A DNA stretch of 64,000 nucleotides from the NCBI GenBank assembly GCA_964036315.1, contig OZ038495.1, positions 29,804,878-29,868,877 on the forward strand, in the 5' to 3' direction. Positions within the stretch are counted from its first letter, which is position 1, and each line of letters starts with the position of its first letter. Source of the DNA: Acanthosepion esculentum. Its lineage: Eukaryota > Mollusca > Cephalopoda > Sepiida > Sepiidae. The translations under genes and the position numbers were made by a program. Positions 11,311-22,530 of this stretch are shown in pieces. The notes below the pieces were generated by a model. The model saw only the letters and a list, made by a program, of their open reading frames with translations, ran no database searches and had not been told where the DNA came from.

Positions 11311-12546
11311 TTGGAGGGGTATTTTTTTACGTCTATAGAAGTGGCTGGTAAGACAGGATATTCATCCATATAGTCTTTGTCAGGGTTTTTTTTCTTTTTA
11401 ATAAGAAAAGACAAGGAATTTTTTTCTTTTCCATTTCTTAAAAAAAAAACAAGGGGAGTTGTATGGGAGGGAATGGGCTGCAAGGAGGAAGGGAAGGCAA
11501 TAGAGAAGGGGAGGTGAGGTAAAAAAAACAAATTCCGCCTATAGCCGGTGTGTGCGAGGGGGAAACAAATCAAATAAGATTCGCTTAGTAGCGAAAAATA
11601 AAACTGGTTAAAGAAATAGGAAAAAAATTCGCCCGAAAGGGAGGCAGGAAATAACTTCACAAACAAAAATAAAAAGGTTTTACAATTAAATACAAATGAG
11701 AAAGGACAAACAATTAAAACAAGGTATACCTAAAAGCAAGACAAAAAAATTACACACTAATAAATAAGGGACAAATTTCGGCTAAAGGCGAAAAATAAAT
11801 ATATTTAAAACACTAAAAACGAAACAGACAATAAAACGCTAGACAAAGAAAAAATGTAAACAAAAAAATATAGAACTTTCAAAAATAGCCGTAGCTATTT
11901 ACAAAACCAAAATGGCTGACGCTAAGAATTTAACGAGTTACACAAATAAACAAAGGTAATTAAATGCACCATTTAGACAATAACAAGGGATAATACAAAG
12001 ATTAGAACAATATATGGCACGGAAAAAAAAATTAAAAACAGTAAACAAGAAAAACTAACGGCTATTAACAGGAAGAATTTAAAGAAATAACGAGAGATTA
12101 ATCGTTAGTCACAAACAAAAAACACGGACAGTAGTTACAACAATAAAGAGAACAAAGTTAAATTAAAATAGAAAATTTAAAAGAGAAAATAAGGAGAAAG
12201 AAAACTCAAAAAGAAAAAAAACTAGAATAAAAGGGAAATTAAGGAGGCAATAACAAAATTAAAAAGTGGGGGGAGGTAATAAATGAAAAGAAAAATTAAA
12301 ACTTTTGTTTTTTGTTTTTTTTCCAAAACGGTCGTAAAAGGCAGTAAATAATAAAAAAACGAACTCAACCAAAGTTAATGTTCAGTAAACAGTTCCAGAA
12401 AGACAGACAGCAAAGTAGCAATCAAAACTGAGGTTAAAAAACACAAGGGTAAATATCCCCAAAACTGTCAAGTAGCAGTCTGAAAAGGTAACAAAGAATG
12501 TCAAAACGGAAGGTCCCAGCTCGACTCCGCTGTCCTAACGGATACT

Positions 12547-12567
12547 TATAGGTGATTACCACCTATA
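12547..12567. repeat. Short perfect hairpin TATAGGT/ACCTATA
   Basis: Seven-base arms around GATTACC at the probable 5' end of the LINE. Confidence 0.6.
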
Positions 12568-12570
12568 GTG

Positions 12571-13380
12571 CCGCCATTCATGGGGGTGGCAGGTTATTCT
12601 ATTATATCACAGTTTTAAAAATCAAATACCTTTCGGCTGAAATCAAAATGTAAACTAGAGTTCGACGTCCCTACTTTTAAATGATCACATTATATTCGCA
12701 AAAAGTTTACTGTAGGAAAACATGTCTCCAGAAAATATTTACTCCGAATTAATAAGGATTATGCTAAGTAAAATCAAAACGTTTACACCGAGTTAAAGAC
12801 ATTTACAATCACTCTACAAGGTACACATAGAAGAATGGAATCCTGTGCCAAATTTTAATTTCGGGTCTGTTAACTTCGCTTTTGCATCAGAAAAGCCACT
12901 TGGAGACAACCTGTCTGATGGGAGGAAAAAAAATTAAATATTTTTGGTAAATCAGCATAAATTTAGCCGGAGGTAAAGCAGGGATATGATGTGACTTGTT
13001 TGTGATGATGTTTATTTTGCACAAATAAATCTTCCGATGAAGGGAAATGTTTGGAAAATATTATTAAATCTTGTCTTCATAATTTTTATTTTCTGCTCCG
13101 GGCAGATGTGGATGAAACAGTGTGTTTGAGTCAGTAGACTGTGAAATACTGAATAGACAGGAAGCCTCAAAGAATATTAAAAAAAAGAAAATCCAATACA
13201 GGCGCCAGGCGACTACAACGAAAGTCTTGATTAAATCTAAAAGCATACAATAATAATAATCTGCATAAGTTCTAAGATTCTTTTTTTATATGAACATAGC
13301 GTTTTTCTGGATAGTTTACAACAAATAATGGTGTACATAACTTTGCATATATAATAATTTTCATTTAGTAATGTGTATGC
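12571..13380. other. No feature recognised
   Basis: AT-rich DNA without long frames, tRNA-like boxes or clear repeats. Confidence 0.4.
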
Positions 13381-13382
13381 AT

Positions 13383-13415
<33 letters not shown>

Positions 13416-13615
13416 CGCACACACACTAACATATATATGTAACGTGTATATATATAAATATATATATATAAATATATATATATATGCAATTTACATATAT
13501 ATATATGTATATATATATGTAATATACATATATATATATATATGTAATATACATATATATATATATATATGTAGTATACATATATATATATATATATATA
13601 TATGTAATATATGTA

Positions 13616-13681
<66 letters not shown>

Positions 13682-13695
13682 TATATATTATATAG
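13381..13695. repeat. (AC)n then (AT)n/(TATG)n microsatellite
   Basis: CA dinucleotides at 13383-13412 followed by long AT runs broken by GTAATATAC phrases. Confidence 0.95.
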
Positions 13696-13720
13696 ACACG
13701 GTAATTAGTGGAAAGCGCTC

Positions 13721-13721
<1 letters not shown>

Positions 13722-13758
<37 letters not shown>

Positions 13759-13917
13759 GGGCACACACGCACACACACGCACACACACGAACGCACGCGC
13801 ACACACACGCAAGTACGAACACACACGCACACACACAAACATATATATATATATATATATACTCACACACATGCAAACACGTAAATACATATATACATAC
13901 ATACACACGCACACAAA

Positions 13918-13959
<42 letters not shown>

Positions 13960-13962
13960 TGC
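13722..13962. repeat. (AT)n-(AC)n-(AT)n compound microsatellite
   Basis: AT blocks at both ends enclose CACACG-rich DNA with GCAC and GTAC variants. Confidence 0.95.
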
Positions 13963-14025
13963 TTGCATGTGTCTGTGTGTATGTATTTCAGATATAGCTA
14001 AAGTATTTATGTAAAAGGAAATATG

Positions 14026-14123
14026 AATAATATATATATATGTATATATATGTGTGTGTCTATGCGTGTGTGTGTATTTTGACGATAAAGATTTCCTGAT
14101 TGACATGTAGTTTTCAACTTAAA

Positions 14124-14179
<56 letters not shown>
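14026..14179. repeat. (AT)n and (GT)n microsatellites
   Basis: Short AT/GT tracts at 14026-14078 and a pure AT tract at about 14128-14179. Confidence 0.9.
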
Positions 14180-14182
<3 letters not shown>

Positions 14183-14990
14183 AATTATTCAACATTTAAT
14201 CAAGTGTATTACCAATAGAAGAGAATGTTTTGAAAATTAAATATTTGTTTTAAATCAAATTCCTTCCAGGCTGCAAGATTATTGATCCTTTCCTATATAC
14301 GTATACAGCTCGGCAAATGTTCTATATCGCCGAATGCTTTAGTTTATTCCTTTTTCCTTTATCTGGGATTCTTACGATTTTGAAATGAATATCTTGATTT
14401 CTATATATCTGAATCTATAGTGATGGCAATGTTCTTTTTTCAAACACGTTCTGAACTTTGCGGCCGTGTTCGTAGTTAATATTATTGAGTCTAGTAGGTT
14501 TCTATGTACAACTCATTTAAACGCGCACTGTAACCTCCCAAGGTCCGTCCGCAACACATCCGTAGAAAATACGACAATAATAACCACATCCTCATGTAAA
14601 CAAATGGGTTAAAAATGATGGAAGTATTAATAATAAAAAAAGCAAAATACCACAGTCAATAATATCAACTTCGAAAACATTGCCAACAAAACTATCCTGG
14701 AAAAAAACAAACAACATTGCCATCACTATAGGTGCATATATATTCTATATTTTATTGGAGTATTTTATACTCCACATATTCAGATAAAAATAAAAATAAA
14801 AACCTTGATAATGGCTAATGGAATATTTGAAACGTTCGGATATAAAGAACATTTGGAAAGTTTTAACATACTTTATGTCCAGAAAAAAAACACTTGTATG
14901 ACTGCAAGAAAAATTGAATATGTTTCATCACAGTAACTTGACAGTCGTTTTTAATTAAACTTGTATAAAATAGGGATTGCTGCTCAAATA
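14180..14990. other. No feature recognised
   Basis: AT-rich DNA. The phrase ATTGCCATCACTATAG occurs here in both orientations (near 14420 and 14718), a weak inverted repeat of about 300-bp span. Confidence 0.4.
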
Positions 14991-15058
14991 CAAACACACA
15001 CGCACGCACACACACACGCATGCAGGCACGCACACACACAAACATACACACACATATA
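14991..15058. repeat. (AC)n microsatellite with GCAC variants
   Basis: Interrupted CA repeats. Confidence 0.9.
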
Positions 15059-15169
15059 TGAATCATTTTTTTATCCTTGTAAGTGAAGTCTGATGATCCA
15101 GAGAAAAACAAACTCTCTGCTGAAATAAATTATAACAATGGAACGTTAAAGTGGTCTGTTTTACTTTCA

Positions 15170-15173
<4 letters not shown>

Positions 15174-15266
<93 letters not shown>
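15174..15266. repeat. (AT)n-(GT)n microsatellite
   Basis: AT dinucleotides pass directly into GT dinucleotides. Confidence 0.95.
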
Positions 15267-15267
<1 letters not shown>

Positions 15268-15388
15268 TCTCACGTCATTTCGCGACATAAAAGAATGCAC
15301 TGCCCGAGGTATATTATTGTGTTTCTGTCTTAAAGTATTCGACATACAGGATAATTCTGCACTTCTCTTTGTCTACCTACATACATGA

Positions 15389-15697
<309 letters not shown>

Positions 15698-15699
<2 letters not shown>

Positions 15700-16883
15700 G
15701 CCGGTTTATTTGTCAACTACGCGCCTGTGTGTGTTTGTTTTACAGCTTATTTTAATAGAATCATTGTGGGCCTATCAGAATACTTCATTAACGTGTTCAA
15801 ATGGGCCTTGAAATTTTATATTATCAAATCAATATAATTCATAAGTTTTTATATCATTTAGAATATTGAATCATGTTGAATTGTTATTATTAATTTTTGA
15901 CTGCTTAATATGGAATTATTTAGCAATTACAAATTCTTACGGACCGACATTATACCTGGTAATCATCCTGTTGTGCAAATAGCTGTGCACAATTATATAA
16001 TTGTTCTTGTTACATCTCTACATGTGTTGTTCCTGTGTATGTGTTCTTTGTCATGTTTGAAAAGGCGTAGTTGTTATTATTTCTGTAAAACAAATGTATT
16101 TCTTTTCTATTACGTGAACAGATGAAATTTTCCGGCTTATGTCCTTAGAGAAACGCATGAAAAGTTATACGTTTTTGTACCCAATACAATTTCTCTCAAT
16201 GGCTAGAATGCCCGCTTCCAAACAAAAGTATAATGGTTTGAAATTACGTACCTATCCACTTTATATTATCGGAAAGTCGAATCCCTGACGTACTAAGGCT
16301 TTATTAATCAACTAAACAAGAGCGACAGATAAAGTGTAAAGTTCATGTAGCAAAGGGAATCAGGTCAGCCATTTTGGAAAAGAAGGGAATGTTACTCCCA
16401 GGTGTCAGCCATATCAGCTTGAAAATGGTTTTGGGAATTCTTTCATAAACTTACACTTAATGACATTTCAAACCTTTCTGTAGGATGAATAAAAGAAATA
16501 CCGATGATAAAATTAAAATATAACTCTTCGACCCTTCAAAACAGTCGCTGCAAAAGGTTTGAAGTGAATCGTATGTTATATATTTCGTGAATCTCTGCAG
16601 TTAGCGTCAACAATTTTATCTTTATTAATTTAATTTTATGATTTTTAAATTTCCTTTGATTACACTTTATTTCAAATTATTTGTTTTCTTTGCTTTAGTT
16701 TGCATGAGGATAATTTTATATATCTAATTTCCCACCTCAAATAATCTTGTTTTTCGCTGATTTTCATTTCTATTTTAAAATATTCTTTTAAGATTCATTC
16801 TTTTGTTTTCGTCATTCATTTTCTTTTTTTTTAAATTTATTCTTTGGCTTAGTATCTATCATGAATTTTTGCTGGTATGTTTG

Positions 16884-16886
<3 letters not shown>
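15698..16886. other. No feature recognised
   Basis: T-rich DNA on the plus strand with short frames only. Confidence 0.4.

Positions 16887-16939
<53 letters not shown>
16887..16939. repeat. (AT)n microsatellite
   Basis: Pure AT tract of about 53 bases. Confidence 0.95.
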
Positions 16940-16942
<3 letters not shown>

Positions 16943-17311
16943 CCAGAGGAACAGAAATAGTGAAATATTTGTTAAAAGTGAACGTATTCAATGAGCTCAA
17001 TAAAAAATCGGGTGACCAGACTTACAGAGCTGTTTAATATTTAAAAACAATGAAAGCTGACCAGAGCGCGTTACCGTGGTTTCGAGGTCTACGGTATCCT
17101 CAGGTCGTTTCTTCAGAAAAGGAACCTGAGAATTGGTAACCATTCCTTCTTATTTTACATACATACATACATATTTAAAAAAAAAAGAGAAGAAAAAAGC
17201 AAAAGAGGGCGTATCTTTTGTCTTTCTTTCTTCCACTTTTTCTTCCACTTCTCGTGAAAGGAGGGTGTATCTTGTTTTTAAATCTCAAGAAGTTTTCTAC
17301 TCACCAGTTAT

Positions 17312-17378
17312 TTATTAACGCCTGATGAGATGTGATAATACGCATCGAAAGATGATTGCATTTGTGTAGCGTTTTTAA
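17312..17378 (+). ncRNA. Hammerhead-ribozyme-like motif (type I), probably decayed
   Basis: The core CTGATGA (17322-17328) is followed by a 6-bp stem with loop ATAATA (17329-17346) and then GAAA (17347-17350), the invariant layout of a hammerhead. Stem I can form between 17312-17321 and 17369-17378: five pairs, a 2x2 internal loop, then three pairs. The cleavage triplet would be GTA (17366-17368). Stem III between 17350-17355 and 17362-17367 has one G-G mismatch and two wobbles, so activity is doubtful. An (AT)n tract starts 30 bases downstream, as after other retroelement tails here. Confidence 0.45.
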
Positions 17379-17405
17379 CATGTTTTGATGTAATATCCTA
17401 AAATA

Positions 17406-17408
<3 letters not shown>

Positions 17409-17461
<53 letters not shown>
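17409..17461. repeat. (AT)n microsatellite
   Basis: Pure AT tract just downstream of the hammerhead-like motif. Confidence 0.95.
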
Positions 17462-17463
<2 letters not shown>

Positions 17464-18116
17464 CAGGTTGAATATCATGATCACTTTCTTCGCTTTAACT
17501 TTCTTTCTTGTCGTACTATAGTATTTTTTTCATCATTTCTCACATTCTATCTTTCTTTACTCTCTAAATATTTATTTCAAATTATTTCTTTTTACCTTTT
17601 TTATCGAATTAATTCCCCCTATTTATTCTGTCTTATTCACTTATAAATTCTTCATTATTGTCACAACTAGATATATTTTTTTGAAAATTTCCTATTTTAA
17701 TATTCTGATGAATCTTAATTCCTAAGTTAATGATTGAGGAATCCCATGACAAAAGAATATCCATAGAAATTGCCCTGTCATATCGTTGAATATTTGAGCT
17801 TAACAACTTTAACAAAATATTGTAATAACAATCATAAATATGAATGCCGGTTGTTATTTTAAGAAGTAAGTGGGTACAAATGAAAAGATTTGAAATGGAA
17901 GTTTCCATTTCACTGAAACATATGTGAAACAATTCGATATTTCTTTCTTTCTTCCATTTTCTCACTGAAAACGAGAATCTCCGCTGATATCTATTTTCTG
18001 CTTTTCGTCGCGATCAAAGTGGAATAACCCATTATTTATGATGTATTGGCAGGGCGTAAAGGTGGCGGTAACTTAGAAATGCGCGACCAAAATTATAAGA
18101 AGACACTATGCTTGTA

Positions 18117-18285
18117 TTCTTTCGTATCCGTTTTTTCTTTCGTATCTTATTTCTTCCTTTCTTCCTTCTTTCCTTTCTCTCTTTCTTTCTGTCTGTCTTT
18201 CTTTCTTTCTTTCTTTCTGTCTGTCTTTCTTTCTTTCTTTTTCCTTTCTTCCTTTCTTTCTTTCTTTCTTTCTTCCATTGTGTTC
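18117..18285. repeat. (CTTT)n/(CTGT)n polypyrimidine tract
   Basis: Almost uninterrupted pyrimidines in TTTC and TCTG words. Open frames on both strands here are low-complexity artefacts. Confidence 0.9.
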
Positions 18286-18289
18286 ATTT

Positions 18290-19548
18290 TGTTTCCTTTC
18301 TCTATATTCCCATTCCCTCAAACCACTCTTTATTTTTCTACTTGTTTCCATTAATCTCTGCACTTTTATTTTCCCTTTGACATTATCCATTCTATGCATT
18401 TCCCCATTTTACCCTTTTTTATGTAATAAATAACGTAAAAATAATGAAAGTTACGATCAAAAGCCCTTGTTTATTCATTCTAGTCCAAGCGAAACAAATA
18501 ACATATGTTTGCTAATTTGTAACTTATATTTTTTTGTTTTTTACATTTATCTATTTTAATTTTCATTTCGAGAATTTTCTCAATATTTATTCATCACTAA
18601 TTCTACCGAACACCAATTTAGGAAGAGGCCTTATTTTAGTGCACTTGATGCTTGGATGCTTTCATTGATTCAATCTTAATAGATCATTCACTTGGTTCGC
18701 ATTAAAAATAGCGATATATCAATAAAGGTACTTATTTCATCAGTTCTTCATTTATTGTCGATTCTTAGCCCCGAATGCTCTTCAAAGTCGCTTCTTCCAA
18801 CTGATTTTCTTGCTCAATCAGGAACTTATCCAAGAACAAAGGTATTCAGACTAGAGCAGCAATTCTAAATATTTTTATTACTTCAGGGCACACATGTAAA
18901 ATAACTAAAACTCACTTTAAATTTTTAATGAGAAATAAGTCATGAAATTTGAAAATAAAAAATAATAATAAAGAATCTCTTCAAAAAGCATTTATTTTTA
19001 AGACATTGTACATGCTTGTGTGAAACATGTGCATTTGTGTCTTGGTAACTTTTCGAATGATAGAACTTATATTCTGGTTTGGGAAAGGCAAAGAGGAAAT
19101 ATTTATTCCCTACTTATTAAAGATTAAGGAATTTAACATCCAGCTTATAATATGAAATGGCAAAAAACTTGATTTTGACATAAAAGCCATGCGCTTTGCT
19201 TTCTGTCTCGAGATTCTTTATAAATACAGATTTTTAAACATAAAAAAATCATAAATTGCTCTTCTGTTAACTTGAGGCGCACCTGGCTACATTTCAGTAG
19301 CATTAGGGTGCCCGTATGCACCGGTTGAGAAACGCTGGGATATAGGCTATAGAAATCAGTTTAATTATTGGCAACTTACTAGATTTTTTTAATGAAACAT
19401 TCAATATATATTATTCTATCTGTGCAATGAATATTGACGATTAAGTAAATTTTAATGTTAAAAACGGTTATGTAAAAGAGGAAATATATTTTCTGTAAAT
19501 AGATGCATTTATACATAATTTAACTACGAAATTATTAATGTGGCTGCG
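18290..19548. other. No feature recognised
   Basis: AT-rich DNA. A stretch near 19260-19345 (GAGGCGCACCTGGCTACATT and CACCGGTTGAGAAACGCTGG) looks like a fragment of an interspersed repeat, but no second copy lies in this window. Confidence 0.35.
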
Positions 19549-19561
19549 TATATCCATACAT

Positions 19562-19702
19562 GTGTGGGCACCTCAACATGCTGTAATGGTTAACAAGCTT
19601 GTCTCATTAGAACAATTACGCTTAAGTAGTGAGTTCGATCATCACTGGGTGTCCCTATACATTCTGCCTTATTCCACACCTAAGATACACATGTAAAATC
19701 AC
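19562..19702 (+). mobile_element. tRNA-derived SINE, GGGCACCTC family, copy 2
   Basis: Starts GGGCACCTC, then GCTGTAATGGTTAACAAGC (A-box-like) and GTGAGTTCGATCATCACTGG (B-box-like), colinear with copies at 1832-1967 and 38583-38715. TATATCCATACAT at 19549-19561 and 19703-19715 is a 13-bp target duplication. The body is about 140 bases. Confidence 0.85.
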
Positions 19703-19719
19703 TATATCCATACATATGT

Positions 19720-20698
19720 TCGTCTATGAAGCGAGCGAAAATAAAATGGCACTATAGTTCTCTTGTGTTTAATTTGTGCCAACTTGTACGTAGTAGATAT
19801 TTTCATCAAAATTTCGAAGTCTTTGGCCTTTCTGTGACGTCTAAAGACCTCATCCAACTAGACTGTCTAGTTTTACACTGAAACGGTAGAGCTATATATT
19901 TCACTGTGATAAGCAGTCCATGTTTAGCAAGTGCCATGCCACGGATGCTTAAAAGTGCCACTTTTGTTCGATTAGATTACATTTGGTGATGTCGCATTGT
20001 CATGTTTCGAAGGCTGAGTCGTCAAGTCAGATAATTTGTGACCATACTGGACATGTTACCTCGGTGGTGCTGTAATGTTAGCAAAAATTATCTCAAGCGA
20101 ACGTTTCTGCAATCTCAAACGATGTACTGTACGGCTACATAGTACAGATCCTCGTCGGCATGGACGCAATATAAGGGCAACACGGGCAAATCGAACAAAG
20201 TCCAGAGAACACATCAAAGAAGATTTGCAGCCAGGAGTTCCAAAATGAACAAAGGAATGATCTATTTGCTTCTAATTGCATTGCCACATATGCCATAAAA
20301 ACTTCGTGTTTGTTACTACTGTTGTCGCAAAGTGGGTCCATCCAATTTTACACTGATGTTTGCCACAATGAAAGCCAGGTCTTTCTTAATGCAAGTCACG
20401 ATTTTTTTTTTATATATTTGACGTTGATCAATAGAATGATGTCTTTTAGATTGTATTCATCCACACAGGTAAAATCAATGTCATCATGATATACACCTTT
20501 CTCTAGTCAGGTAAGTTCAGAATATTGTTCAATTCGTTCTAAAACCCTTCTTCGCACAATGAGGTGATGTTCTATTCAAGAAGGATCATGCTCGTCAACA
20601 TGATACCCATGCTATACAACATGTCTTGGAAGATAGCAAATAACATTCCTGGCGTTTAAAATAAGCGAAACCGTCTCTCACTGAACATATATGCGACA

Positions 20699-20699
<1 letters not shown>
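19720..20699. other. Unassigned DNA
   Basis: A frame of 68 residues on the minus strand (20341-20135) has no motif I recognise. The GC content is a little higher than the surroundings, which may reflect an old mobile element. Confidence 0.35.

Positions 20700-20767
<68 letters not shown>
20700..20767. repeat. (AT)n microsatellite
   Basis: Pure AT tract abutting the left direct repeat of the next element. Confidence 0.95.
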
Positions 20768-20770
<3 letters not shown>

Positions 20771-21437
20771 AGTATGTGGTGCAGTTCAATTTATATTACA
20801 TGATTCATTCATACAAAAAGCAGATAGTGAATTAATGACAGAAATGGCGAGAATATATCTTCGCAAAAAGATTTATTAAGATACATTAACCCCGAACCTG
20901 TAGATCCATGTTTTTAATAAATTCCAGTTGCATAAGGTCTTTTTATACGAGTACATTCGTCTGTTCATACAGACAACCTCAGGTATGGAAATAGATTTGT
21001 TTTTTTACATCCAGTTAATAACGGGATAACGAAAGATTAGATGTGATCCGAAATATGTTTTTTTTAGAAATGTGTTATTGTTAACGGTAAGAAATTTTGG
21101 AGCGTTCGTTCGCAACGCTGAGGTTGAATTTTTAAAAAAATTAAGAGTGTGCGTTTTTGTACTAATATGGTAATAGGGGGATTCTTTTGCAGTAGTAGGT
21201 TTTTTCAGTCGATGTTGCATGAACAAAATTGTTCAATAAATAGAGGAATGTCACAGTTATTATCCGAAAGTTGCACGTCGGATCAGTTTTTTTTAATATC
21301 AAGTATGTGGTGCAGTTCAATTTATATTACATGAATCATTCATACAAAAAGCAGATAGTGAAGTTAATGATATAAATGGCGAGAATACATCTTCGCAAAC
21401 AAATTTATTAAAGTACATTAACCCCGAACCTGTAGAT
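20768..21437. mobile_element. Direct-repeat element (LTR- or pLTR-like ends)
   Basis: A block of about 138 bases at 20768-20905 (from TCAAGTATGTGGTGCAG to CCCCGAACCTGTAGAT) recurs in the same orientation at 21299-21437 with only a few differences. The 393 bases between hold no long frame. (AT)n tracts flank both outer ends. Equal terminal direct repeats suggest a small non-autonomous LTR-type element or a tandem Penelope-like tail; no coding clue separates these. Confidence 0.65.
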
Positions 21438-21453
21438 AACCTCTCTCTCTCTC

Positions 21454-21518
<65 letters not shown>
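21438..21518. repeat. (CT)n-(AT)n microsatellite
   Basis: CTCTCTCT passes into AT dinucleotides directly after the right direct repeat. Confidence 0.9.
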
Positions 21519-21522
<4 letters not shown>

Positions 21523-21589
21523 GAATTGAGCACTGCTCGCTACTGGGGTTTGTTTACGTTCGTATACAATAAATTAGAAATTTCCCGTC

Positions 21590-21715
21590 ATCTATGCTAT
21601 TCGCCGATAGCTTAGGTGTAGGATCTCCGACTGATGCCAATTTGGTAGGGTTTCCCTCTCGGCTTGAAGCAACCAGATGTCTCTCCACACTCATGACTTG
21701 TGTGTGAAAGACCAT
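21590..21715 (+). mobile_element. SINE, ACTGATGCCAAT family, diverged copy
   Basis: GCTTAGGTGTAGGATCTCCG followed by ACTGATGCCAATTTGGT, GGGTTTCCCTCTCGG and CAACCAGATGTCT is colinear with the better copies at 27384-27612 and 62745-62955. Confidence 0.65.
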
Positions 21716-21962
21716 ATTAAAAATCTCTCGTCTTTTTGCTTGAGCATTGTTGGGAGGAAAGTAATTCTAAAACATTACTATTGTCACTGCTATTACCGCA
21801 CAGCTCTTCATGAATGTATTGAGCACTACCAGAATATAGCATTCGTATACAATACGTTAGAACGTCTCTTCTTTTCTGCCGTGTTCCCCCATACACCGGG
21901 GTTGAATAGCACGAACGTACTTCGCATTCGGTGAAATTGATCTGTACTCATGCGAGGTAATT

Positions 21963-21964
<2 letters not shown>
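21716..21964. other. No feature recognised
   Basis: Short stretch between a SINE and an AT tract; ends with CATACACCGGGGTTGAATAGC. Confidence 0.3.

Positions 21965-22028
<64 letters not shown>
21965..22028. repeat. (AT)n microsatellite
   Basis: Pure AT tract bordering a Penelope-type tail fragment. Confidence 0.95.
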
Positions 22029-22032
<4 letters not shown>

Positions 22033-22115
22033 GAAATATAGTTTTAATGTGTGCTATATTTGTGGAATAAATTGCTCAATTTCAGGGATACAGCGTATGT
22101 AAATAAAAATGTTGT
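22029..22115 (-). repeat. Penelope-type outer tail fragment
   Basis: GAAGAAATATAG...TGTGCTATATT...GGAATAAATTGCTCAAT matches the sequence just outside the left arm of the 52-56 kb element (52094-52168) and the block at 848-917. The adjoining phrase AAAAGTGAACAT only reappears at 22382, so about 265 bases may have been inserted between them. Confidence 0.6.
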
Positions 22116-22394
22116 TGTGGTAGGATCCACCTAATTTGCATAGCGGAGTACCGACGATATAAATATGGTTGGTACCGGGAAGACAGAGAGGCGAATCAAG
22201 AGATCCAACTAGAGACTCTGCCCAACTGCGACTTAGTCAACACATTCTCCAGGAACGGTCTTCCCAGGAATATACAAAACACTATATGCAAATATTGTGT
22301 ACACTTTCTTGTTTCAATACATTTTATTCTAACTACATTTTGTGTTTGCATTATTATTCCATGCATTAGTCAAGTTTCAACAAAAGTGAACATT

Positions 22395-22530
22395 GAAAAA
22401 TATATATACAGTCATCCACAGTCAGACTGTTTCGCAGCTCCTCATTTTAGCTAGACGTCTGATTGCTTCAAGCTGGGATCGAAACCCAACTGTCATCAGT
22501 CAGATATCCTAACCTTAGCCCATCGTCGCA
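22395..22530 (-). mobile_element. SINE, ACTGATGCCAAT family, minus copy
   Basis: The reverse complement reads GGCTAAGGTTAGGATATCTG, ACTGATGACAGTTGGG, TTTCGATCCCAGC, CAGACGTCTAGC and CAGTCTGACTGTGGATGA, then a short AT run. This order and the AT tail match the 27.4 and 62.8 kb copies. Confidence 0.7.

Larger units (their letters stand above)
11062..12570 (-). mobile_element. Probable 5' UTR of the Tx1-like LINE
   Basis: About 1.5 kb upstream of ORF1 on the minus strand. It is A-rich on the plus strand (T-rich in the sense strand), has no frame of interest, and ends near a small palindrome at 12547-12567 and a GC-richer block. Its extent is inferred from the drop in A-richness after 12600; no flanking duplication was found. 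Confidence 0.45.

Noticed and set aside
18046..18399. Ser/Phe-rich plus frames and Lys/Glu-rich minus frame
   Set aside because: Caused by the CTTT tract, with no domain outside it.
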